Made by a program: the position numbers and the translations under genes
Part shown: positions 1-5,708 of the stretch, one piece after another
Layout of the letters: the number at the start of each line of letters is the position of its first letter
How positions within the stretch are numbered: position 1 is the stretch's first letter
Source of the DNA: Anaeromassilibacillus stercoravium
GTDB lineage: Bacteria; Bacillota; Clostridia; Oscillospirales; Acutalibacteraceae
DNA: 14,774 nucleotides
Assembly: GCA_019118845.1 (NCBI GenBank)
Contig: DWYE01000132.1
Span: forward strand, 1-14,774
Direction of reading: 5' to 3'
Notes under the pieces: generated by a model
Database searches by the model: none
Seen by the model: the letters and a program-made list of their open reading frames with translations, nothing else
What the model was told of the DNA's origin: nothing

Positions 1-1
1 G

Positions 2-604
2 AAACTTTTATCGCAAACGCGGTGCTATGTGTATCCAAAAGGCAGCCGAATCCACAGCGGTTTGGAGGGGTGTACAGGGGTGCTTGCTGTAAAACGCGGG
101 CAGCTGCGGGCGTATCTGATGTCTGACGAAGGAAAAGAAATCACTTTATATCGCTTGCTCGATGGAGATGTCTGTTTCCTCTCTGCATCGTGCATCCTGA
201 AAAATATTTCCTTTGACATTTATGTGGATACTGAAGAAGAGACGGAACTCTATCTCATCCAAGCTTCCGCCTACGATGCCCTTGGCAAGAGCAATCTGGC
301 GGTGCAGACATTTTTGCAGGAGACCATTTCCGCACGCTTTTCAGACGTGATGTGGGTCGTCGAGCAGATTGTTTTTATGAAGTTCGACCGCCGGTTGGCG
401 ATTTTCCTATTGGAACAAGCCGCTCTGGAAGGGAACGACGCCGTCACGCTGACGCATGAACAGATCGCCCACCATATGGGCAGCGCACGGGAAGTGGTGT
501 CGCGCATGTTGAAGTATTTTCAGAACGAAGGGTTGGTGGAGGTCTCCCGCAAGGGAATCCGGCTGTTGGACCGCAAAGCGTTGAATGCACTGGCGAGGGA
601 ATGA
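2..604 (+). CDS. Crp/Fnr-family transcriptional regulator, 5' end missing
   Basis: The reading frame is open to the left edge, so the true start lies outside; the GTG at 29 is probably an internal Val. What remains is most of the cyclic-nucleotide-binding-like beta-barrel (for example GQLRAY and SDEGKEITLYRLLDGD), a dimerisation helix around FSDVMWVVEQIVFMKFDRRLA, and a C-terminal winged helix-turn-helix (about 449-560) reading LTHEQIAHHMGSAREVVSRM. The recognition helix carries E-x-x-S-R (491-505), the arrangement used by FNR-type proteins to read TTGAT-like half-sites, rather than the R-E-x-x-x-R of CRP. No N-terminal FNR iron-sulfur cysteine cluster can be judged because that end is missing; the Cys residues in VCFLSASC are visible. 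The effector is unknown. The gene converges on trxA with a 3-bp gap, and no terminator lies between them. Family assignment is firm; the regulon and signal are inference. Confidence 0.9.
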   Translation, partial: KLLSQTRCYVYPKGSRIHSGLEGCTGVLAVKRGQLRAYLMSDEGKEITLYRLLDGDVCFLSASCILKNISFDIYVDTEEETELYLIQASAYDALGKSNLAVQTFLQETISARFSDVMWVVEQIVFMKFDRRLAIFLLEQAALEGNDAVTLTHEQIAHHMGSAREVVSRMLKYFQNEGLVEVSRKGIRLLDRKALNALARE

Positions 605-607
605 CCA

Positions 608-922
608 TCAGACGGGGATCATCTGTTTGATTTGCTCTTTGGCTTTGAGGCCGACCGATTGGGCGACGATTTTTCCGTCCTGGATGACCAGGAGCGTGGG
701 GATGCTCATGACGCCGAACGCGGAAGCCAGCTCGGGTTCCTCGTCTATATTGATTTTGCAGACCTTGGCAGTACCCTTCAATTCCTGCGCAAGTTGGTCG
801 ATCATGGGGGAGACCATGCGGCACGGGCCGCACCACGGGGCCCAGAAATCAATTAAGACCGGCAGGGAGGTATGCAGCACTTCATTGGCGAAGGTTTCTT
901 TTGTAAGATGTAAAACAGACAT
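608..922 (-). CDS. trxA: Thioredoxin
   Basis: A 104-residue protein of normal thioredoxin length. It has the active site WCGPC (residues 30-34, redox cysteines C31 and C34) in FWAPWCGPCRM and the conserved cis-proline in MSIPT (P76). It is a cytosolic dithiol reductant for ribonucleotide reductase, peroxiredoxins and other thiol proteins, normally re-reduced by a thioredoxin reductase that is not in this window. The start at 920-922 follows a good Shine-Dalgarno (AAAGGAGA, spacing about 7). It is monocistronic here: a hairpin terminator lies upstream of its promoter region and its stop codon is 3 bp from that of the convergent Crp/Fnr gene. A -10-like TATACT (964-969) without a convincing -35 and a dyad at 992-1004 suggest activator-dependent transcription (see findings). 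Identification is very secure. Confidence 0.96.
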   Translation of the reverse strand: MSVLHLTKETFANEVLHTSLPVLIDFWAPWCGPCRMVSPMIDQLAQELKGTAKVCKINIDEEPELASAFGVMSIPTLLVIQDGKIVAQSVGLKAKEQIKQMIPV

Positions 923-963
923 GTGAATGTCTCCTTTCGTGTAGTTTGTGTTTTGTTGTTCTT

Positions 964-969
964 AGTATA
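964..969 (-). promoter_or_regulatory. Candidate -10 element of trxA
   Basis: On the minus strand this reads TATACT, five of six matches to TATAAT. It sits 42 bp upstream of the trxA start codon. No good -35 hexamer lies 16-18 bp further upstream, which fits a weak or activator-dependent promoter. The assignment is by eye only. Confidence 0.4.
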
Positions 970-991
970 TGGGAGATGCCCAAAAAGTTCT

Positions 992-1004
992 GTGACCAAA
1001 TCAC
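992..1004. promoter_or_regulatory. GTGA-N5-TCAC dyad, possible Crp/Fnr-type operator
   Basis: The plus strand reads GTGACCAAATCAC, a perfect 4+4 inverted repeat around 5 bp. Its centre (998) is about 41 bp upstream of the transcription start predicted from the -10 at 964-969, the class II activator position of Crp/Fnr proteins. The 5-bp spacer is one less than the usual GTGA-N6-TCAC, which weakens the call. Confidence 0.35.
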
Positions 1005-1010
1005 CGAAGC

Positions 1011-1045
1011 AAAACACCGCATACGTGCTCCGTATGCGGTGTTTT
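1011..1045. terminator. Intrinsic terminator, bidirectional, below the metallopeptidase gene
   Basis: A perfect 15-bp stem (1011-1025 with 1031-1045) closes a 5-nt loop. The GC-rich core ACCGCATACG is flanked by AAAA on one side and TTTTT on the other, so it has a U-tract on both strands. It lies 10 bp beyond the stop codon of the leftward metallopeptidase gene and should end that transcript before the trxA promoter. No rightward gene is close enough on the left to need it. Confidence 0.85.
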
Positions 1046-1055
1046 TGCGTTGACT

Positions 1056-1523
1056 CTATTCTTTTTTACGCCGGTTCCACCACTTGGAGCGTTTCCCATC
1101 GGCCAATCCCTTTTCATAGGCTTTTTGGGCAGCTTTCTCTAGGTCGCACGTGGGCCGGCTTTCCTCCAAATACTCTGCCAGCCATGCCTCATCCTCCAAA
1201 TCTAGGCCATTTTCACCGGCCAAGGCTTCCACATGATGGCGGAATTCGTGCCGGAGGGTATCGCGCAGCTCACGGCGCAGTTCCAGCGGAGATAAATCTC
1301 CGAAGACGGGTTCAAAGGACCCGTAATAGATGACAATGCTTCTACCTAAATAGGGATCCTGGCAGTATTCGCCCAAAATGTAGAGGTCCTCTCCGGGAAA
1401 GTCCGGGTCCGGCTTTGCATCGGGGAGGAGGCAGACGCCGCCGTTGAGTTCTTGAAAGAAGGCTTCCGGAAGCTCGTCCAACAGCTCTGCCAACCATTCT
1501 TCTGCTTTTTCGATGGAGATCAT
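1056..1523 (-). CDS. Small zincin-like metallopeptidase family protein
   Basis: A 155-residue protein with the zincin zinc-binding motif HExxH as H92-E-F-R-H96, followed by H97 and E99, in a predicted helix (LRHEFRHHVEALAG). This is the pattern of the short 'metallopeptidase family protein' group common in Clostridia (minimal zincins, PF06262-like). H92 and H96 would bind zinc and E93 would act as general base; the third ligand is not clear. There is no signal peptide and no membrane segment, so it is probably cytosolic. The C-terminus is basic (GKRSKWWNRRKK). Start: ATG at 1521-1523 with an AAGGGGG ribosome site 9 nt upstream; an ATG five bases earlier runs straight into a stop. It lies 22 bp after cbiL, so the two are probably co-transcribed, although no functional link is known. 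The substrate is unknown. Confidence 0.75.
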   Translation of the reverse strand: MISIEKAEEWLAELLDELPEAFFQELNGGVCLLPDAKPDPDFPGEDLYILGEYCQDPYLGRSIVIYYGSFEPVFGDLSPLELRRELRDTLRHEFRHHVEALAGENGLDLEDEAWLAEYLEESRPTCDLEKAAQKAYEKGLADGKRSKWWNRRKKE

Positions 1524-1545
1524 ACCATTTTTCCCCCTTTCTGTT

Positions 1546-2232
1546 TTACAGCTCCTTTACGATCAATAGGGAAAAGTATCCGGCGGTGTCGCCCGCTTGG
1601 GAAAGCGTAGGATAGAGCGCTTCCCCCGGCATCCCACAGTTTTGCACGACGCTGGTGTGTTCGGAGAGGCCCTTTTCCGTTAAAAGCCGCTTCACGTTTG
1701 CAAACTGCTTGCCACTTTTCATCAGGACCTTGACGCCCGGGGCATCGAGCTCCGGTTCCGTGCAAGGGTAAGAGGCGGGCAAGATCCGCAGAGGTTTGTC
1801 CGCTTCGGTCAGGCTTTCGCCCAGCGCTGCCGCGGCCGCGCAGAAAGAGGGCACACCGGCGACCATTTGATAGGAAAAGCCCATTGCCTGTATTTGATTT
1901 TGTATGTATATGCAGGTGGAGTAGATCGAAGGGTCGCCCAAAGTGAGCAGGGCGACGTCCTGGCCGCTTTTCAGGGTTTCCGCCACCTGTTCCGCCGCAA
2001 CCCGGTGGCTTTCCTTCAGCACCTGTGGGTCGCGCGTCATAGGAAGGCGTAGGGAAAGACAGGGCTTCTCCGTGATCTCCGGGATTGCTTGTACGGCAAT
2101 GCGAAAGGATGTGCTGTCCCGGCCGCCAGGGGCCGCAAGGACCGGGCAACTGCGAATCAGGCGTTCCGCTTTGCGTGTGAGAAGTTCCGGATCTCCAGGC
2201 CCGACGCCAATGCTATATAAAATTCCCGCCAT
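1546..2232 (-). CDS. cbiL: Precorrin-2/cobalt-factor II C20-methyltransferase
   Basis: A 228-residue member of the tetrapyrrole (corrin/porphyrin) methylase family. The N-terminal glycine-rich motif GVGPGDPELLT (residues 9-19) and LGDPSIYSTC (98-107) are the family's SAM and substrate-binding signatures, and the second is characteristic of C20 methylases (CbiL/CobI). It transfers the C20 methyl from SAM to cobalt-precorrin-2 in early corrin-ring synthesis; the anaerobic CbiL role is inferred from the host type. Start: ATG at 2230-2232 is preferred because TTGGAGGA ends 9 nt upstream; the upstream in-frame ATGs at 2239-2241 and 2257-2259 have no properly spaced ribosome site. No other cobalamin gene and no cobalamin riboswitch is seen in the window, so it is isolated from its pathway. 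Intact, with normal length. Confidence 0.88.
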   Translation of the reverse strand: MAGILYSIGVGPGDPELLTRKAERLIRSCPVLAAPGGRDSTSFRIAVQAIPEITEKPCLSLRLPMTRDPQVLKESHRVAAEQVAETLKSGQDVALLTLGDPSIYSTCIYIQNQIQAMGFSYQMVAGVPSFCAAAAALGESLTEADKPLRILPASYPCTEPELDAPGVKVLMKSGKQFANVKRLLTEKGLSEHTSVVQNCGMPGEALYPTLSQAGDTAGYFSLLIVKEL

Positions 2233-2268
2233 GGTATTCATTCCTCCAATGTAGAACATTTGGAGTTT

Positions 2269-2297
2269 ATGATACCATGACGGGCGAAAAATTGCAA
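2269..2297 (-). promoter_or_regulatory. Predicted promoter of cbiL-metallopeptidase
   Basis: The minus strand has TTGCAA (2292-2297), a 17-bp spacer and TATCAT (2269-2274), four of six and five of six matches to the sigma-A consensus. It sits between the trpA stop and the cbiL start, giving a leader of about 30 nt. No terminator separates it from trpA. Confidence 0.55.
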
Positions 2298-2301
2298 AAG
2301 T

Positions 2302-3090
2302 TTAAGAATCCAGCGCTTTACGCAGAGAAGCGGTGAAGCGCCCAACCGGTTCCACGCAGTCCTTGCCGGATTCGGCAACCATTTTCACAATGGCGCTGCC
2401 AATGATCACGCCGTCGCAGTAGGCGCTGATCGCCTTGGCCTGTTCCGGTCCGGAGATGCCAAATCCCACAGCGCAGGGGATGTGTGCGGATTGGCGGATG
2501 GTATCGAAGAATGCATCAAAATCCGTGGTAAATTCCTTGCGCGTGCCGGTGACGCCGGTGGAGGAAACACAGTATAGGAATCCCTTGGCGGCGCTGGCGA
2601 TCATCGCGATGCGTTCATGGGAGGTAGGGGCCACCATACTGATGGAATACACGCCTGCCTGGCCCGCAGCATCTTGGATTTCATCCTGTTCTTCATAGGG
2701 CAGATCGGGGACGATTACACCGTCCACGCCGCTCTCGGCGCATAGCTGGAAAAAACGCTCCGTACCGAAGCCGAAAATGCTGTTGATGTAAAGCATCAAC
2801 AGAAGAGGAACCTGCGTCTTTTCCCGCAAGCGTCTGACCAAATCGAAAATATCAACCAGTTTCGTCCCATTCTCTAGGGAGCGGACGCTGGCTTCCTGGA
2901 TGACCGGCCCTTCTGCGATGGGATCGGAAAAAGGGACGCCCAATTCGATGATATCCGCCCCGGAAGCCTCCAACTGCAAAACAAGCTGCTCTGTGGTGTC
3001 CAGGCCGGCGTCGCCCGCGGTCACAAACGGAATCAGAGCCTTGCGGCCCTGCTCTTGCAATTTCTGAAATGTCGCGTCAATCCTGTTCAT
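2302..3090 (-). CDS. trpA: Tryptophan synthase alpha subunit (Glu60 variant)
   Basis: A 262-residue TIM-barrel protein that cleaves indole-3-glycerol phosphate to indole and glyceraldehyde 3-phosphate and channels indole to TrpB. The catalytic Glu49 is present in ADIIELGVPFSDP, and the numbering matches E. coli TrpA. The second catalytic acid, Asp60 in the usual DPLADGP, is Glu here (IAEGP; codon GAA, plus-strand ttc at 2911-2913). The loop-6 motif GVTGTR and the phosphate-binding GFGIS and IIGSAIV segments are intact, so the enzyme looks functional. The start at 3088-3090 overlaps the end of trpB by 14 bp and has a ribosome site (AGGGGGGT) inside trpB, so translation is probably coupled. It is the last trp gene; 69 bp follow before cbiL, without a terminator. 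Confidence 0.97.
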   Translation of the reverse strand: MNRIDATFQKLQEQGRKALIPFVTAGDAGLDTTEQLVLQLEASGADIIELGVPFSDPIAEGPVIQEASVRSLENGTKLVDIFDLVRRLREKTQVPLLLMLYINSIFGFGTERFFQLCAESGVDGVIVPDLPYEEQDEIQDAAGQAGVYSISMVAPTSHERIAMIASAAKGFLYCVSSTGVTGTRKEFTTDFDAFFDTIRQSAHIPCAVGFGISGPEQAKAISAYCDGVIIGSAIVKMVAESGKDCVEPVGRFTASLRKALDS

Positions 3091-4270
3091 TGAGCTTTAC
3101 CCCCCTGTATCTTGCCACCTGATAAACGTCCTTGTCGCCGCGTCCAGACAGGCAGATGATCATGGTTTGATCCTTGCGCATGGTCGGAGCGATCTTGCAA
3201 GCCAGCGCAACGGCATGTGCGGATTCGATCGCCGGGATAATCCCCTCCATACGGGAGAGATATTCAAAGGCGCATACCGCCTCTTCGTCCGTGATGGCAA
3301 AGTATTCGCCGCGGCCGGTCTTGGCGAGCTGCGCGTGCTCCGGGCCAATTCCCGGATAGTCCAGCCCCGCGGAGAGCGAATAGACCGGCGCAATTTGGCC
3401 CTCTTCATTTTGCAGGAAGATGGACTTCATACCATGGAAGATCCCCGCGCGGCCCCTGGAAATCGTCGCCGCCGTCCGGTCGGTGTCCACACCTTCGCCC
3501 GCTGCTTCTGCGCCGAGCAGTCGGACCGATTCGTCGGGGATGAAGTCGTAGAACATCCCCATGGCGTTGGAGCCGCCGCCCACACAGGCACAGACGGCGT
3601 CGGGTAACCTGCCCTCGATTTCCATCAATTGGCGCTTGGCCTCCTGCCCAATGATCTTCTGAAAGTCGCGCACCATCTGTGGATAGGGGTGGGGGCCCAT
3701 CACGGAACCGATCAGATAATGGGTGGTTTCCACGTTGGTGGTCCAGTCACGCATGGCCTCGTTGATGGCGTCCTTCAGCGTAGCGGTGCCGCTGTGGACC
3801 GGTATCACCTTTGCGCCCAACAGCTCCATGCGGTAGACGTTGAGCGATTGGCGTTCCACATCCGTTGCACCCATATAGACTTCACATTCCATCCCGAACA
3901 GCGCGGCGGCGGTCGCCGTCGCCACACCATGCTGGCCCGCTCCAGTCTCCGCAATGATGCGCTTTTTGCCCATGCGTTTCGCCAGCAAAATCTGGCCCAG
4001 GACATTGTTGATCTTATGGGAGCCCGTATGGTTGAGGTCCTCGCGCTTGATATAGATCTTTGCGCCGCCGAGATCCTTTGTCATTTTCTCCGCATAGTAG
4101 AGCATGGAGGGCCTTCCGGCATAGTTCTGATAGTACCAGGAGAGCTCCTTTTGAAAATCTGGGTCGTCTTTATATGTTGCGTAGGCGGCTTCCAGCTCGT
4201 GTACCGCGTTCATCACGGTTTCCGGCACATATTGGCCGCCGTATTCGCCGTATCTTCCGATTTTACTCAT
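3077..4270 (-). CDS. trpB: Tryptophan synthase beta subunit
   Basis: A 397-residue PLP enzyme, the normal length for TrpB1. It condenses indole with L-serine to make tryptophan in the alpha2-beta2 complex. The PLP lysine is K86 in HTGSHKINN; the catalytic glutamate is E108 in AETGAGQHGVA; the phosphate cup GGGSNAMG and the C-terminal CLSGRGDKD are present; and SAGLDYPGIGPEHA is typical of the classic TrpB1 form that partners TrpA. Start: ATG at 4268-4270 (MSKIGRYGEYGGQYVP), preceded by AGGAAGGA. A longer open frame reaches upstream through trpF, but the protein family begins here. It lies 26 bp after trpF and overlaps trpA by 14 bp. Confidence 0.98.
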   Translation of the reverse strand: MSKIGRYGEYGGQYVPETVMNAVHELEAAYATYKDDPDFQKELSWYYQNYAGRPSMLYYAEKMTKDLGGAKIYIKREDLNHTGSHKINNVLGQILLAKRMGKKRIIAETGAGQHGVATATAAALFGMECEVYMGATDVERQSLNVYRMELLGAKVIPVHSGTATLKDAINEAMRDWTTNVETTHYLIGSVMGPHPYPQMVRDFQKIIGQEAKRQLMEIEGRLPDAVCACVGGGSNAMGMFYDFIPDESVRLLGAEAAGEGVDTDRTAATISRGRAGIFHGMKSIFLQNEEGQIAPVYSLSAGLDYPGIGPEHAQLAKTGRGEYFAITDEEAVCAFEYLSRMEGIIPAIESAHAVALACKIAPTMRKDQTMIICLSGRGDKDVYQVARYRGVKLNEQD

Positions 4271-4296
4271 GTTGTCCTTCCTTCCTGCTTGATCCC

Positions 4297-4920
4297 CTAG
4301 GCGTCCTGCAACGCCTGAAATTGTGTAACCACTGCGCGAATTTTTTCCCTGTCCTTGCAGCCACCGGTTTCGATGCCTCCCGAAAGGTCCACCCCGGCGG
4401 GATGGACAGCTTCCACTGCTTCGAAAAGGTTTTCCGCCGTCAACCCGCCCGCGAGGAAAAAGGGCTTCTGCGGGTTTGCCTCCCGGATCGCAGGCCAATT
4501 GGCCACCTTGCCGCTTCCTCCATAGGCGGTGGGGGAAAAGCTGTCCAAGAGGAGAAGGTCTACGGGGAGCTGTTCCGACCGGCGGATGCTTTCTGCATCC
4601 GTGACGCGCACCGCCTTCCAAATGGGCCTTTTTGTACGCTGCCGGAGGGTTTCGATGTAAGCGGCGTCCTCATCCCCGTGAAGCTGCAACACATCCAGTC
4701 TAGCACGTTCTGCGATTTGTAGCAAGTGCTCAATTGGTTCATTGACAAATACACCGACGGTTTGAATCCCCGCGCGCAGTCCCTTGGAGAGCGCGGCCGC
4801 CTGCTCCGCCGATACCTGCCGTTTGCTTTTGGCAAAGACAAACCCGATGTAGTCCGGCGGGAAGGCGTTCACATAGGAAATATCCTCGGCACGCCGGATG
4901 CCGCAGAGCTTGAGCTTCAT
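4297..4920 (-). CDS. trpF: Phosphoribosylanthranilate isomerase
   Basis: A 207-residue TIM-barrel enzyme that isomerises N-(5'-phosphoribosyl)anthranilate to CdRP (Amadori rearrangement). The catalytic cysteine is C6 in KLKLCGI and the catalytic aspartate is D126 in LLLLDSFSPTAYGGSG. VLQLHGDE, the FFLAGGL loop and the phosphate-binding VDLSGGIETGGCKD region are all recognisable; the last reads SGG where most homologues have S-S-G or N-S-G. Its ATG overlaps the trpC stop as ATGA (4917-4920), giving translational coupling. It is a separate gene, unlike the TrpC-TrpF fusion of enteric bacteria. Confidence 0.96.
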   Translation of the reverse strand: MKLKLCGIRRAEDISYVNAFPPDYIGFVFAKSKRQVSAEQAAALSKGLRAGIQTVGVFVNEPIEHLLQIAERARLDVLQLHGDEDAAYIETLRQRTKRPIWKAVRVTDAESIRRSEQLPVDLLLLDSFSPTAYGGSGKVANWPAIREANPQKPFFLAGGLTAENLFEAVEAVHPAGVDLSGGIETGGCKDREKIRAVVTQFQALQDA

Positions 4921-5696
4921 ACGTCCCGCCTCAATTCTTGCAGGGAGCGCCCGATGTCGCCGCTTCGCATCAGCGTCTCCCCGATCAATACGGCGTCCGC
5001 GCCATGCTCTCGGACGGCTTTCATGTCGCCGTTATCCCGGATGCCGCTTTCCGAGACGAGTACATGCCCTTCCGGTACCAGAGGGGCCAGCCGTCCGGTG
5101 ACGGTTAGGCTGACCACAAAGGTTTTCAAATTACGGTTGTTGATGCCAAGCAGGTCGCTGCCAGCGGCCAGGGCGGAGGCGAGTTCTTCCTCGTTGTGCA
5201 CCTCTGTCAGGCAGGCGAGGCCCAGGCCGTGTGCAATTTCCGCAAACGCCCGGAGGGTTTTGGTATCCAATAGGGCGGCGATCAATAGAATGGCGTCCGC
5301 GCCCATGGCGCGCGCCTCATAGATTTGGTAGGGGTCGATGATAAAATCCTTGCGCAGAATGGGGAGTGAGACCGCCGCACGGATGGCGCGCAGATAATCG
5401 CTTTTTCCCTGGAAATAGTGTTCTTCCGTCAAAACCGAGAGCGCGTTTGCGCCGTTCTGCTCATAAGCCCTGGCGATCTCCACCGGATGAAAATCCGCGC
5501 AAATTAGCCCTTTAGAAGGGGAGGCCTTTTTTACCTCAGCGATTACGGCGAGCCGGTTCCCTTGCAAAGCCTTGGCAAAATCCCGCGTCGGTTCCCGCCG
5601 GTTCTGCGCCGCCTTCTGAACGGCTTCGAGCGGCACGGCGGCCATTTCCCGCGCAAGCTGTTCTTTTCGCTTACAAACAATATCGTCTAAAATCAT
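4917..5696 (-). CDS. trpC: Indole-3-glycerol phosphate synthase
   Basis: A 259-residue TIM-barrel enzyme that closes and decarboxylates CdRP to indole-3-glycerol phosphate. Family residues are in place: E54 and K56 in VIAEVKKASPSKG, the general-acid lysine K116 in LRKDFIIDPYQ, E165 in LTEVHNEEEL, the asparagines in GINNRNL (187, 189) and the phosphate-binding VSESGI (214-219). Start: ATG at 5694-5696, 8 nt after AAGGAG. It lies 12 bp after trpGD and has a 4-bp overlap with trpF. Length and motifs are normal. Confidence 0.97.
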   Translation of the reverse strand: MILDDIVCKRKEQLAREMAAVPLEAVQKAAQNRREPTRDFAKALQGNRLAVIAEVKKASPSKGLICADFHPVEIARAYEQNGANALSVLTEEHYFQGKSDYLRAIRAAVSLPILRKDFIIDPYQIYEARAMGADAILLIAALLDTKTLRAFAEIAHGLGLACLTEVHNEEELASALAAGSDLLGINNRNLKTFVVSLTVTGRLAPLVPEGHVLVSESGIRDNGDMKAVREHGADAVLIGETLMRSGDIGRSLQELRRDV

Positions 5697-5708
5697 AGGG
5701 CGTTCTCC

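Noticed and set aside
2233..2301. Cobalamin riboswitch before cbiL
   Set aside because: The gap is only 69 bp, too short for the aptamer, and no B12-box-like sequence is visible.
4271..4621. Extended TrpB start inside trpF
   Set aside because: The extra residues are out-of-frame trpF sequence; homology and the ribosome site place the start at 4270.
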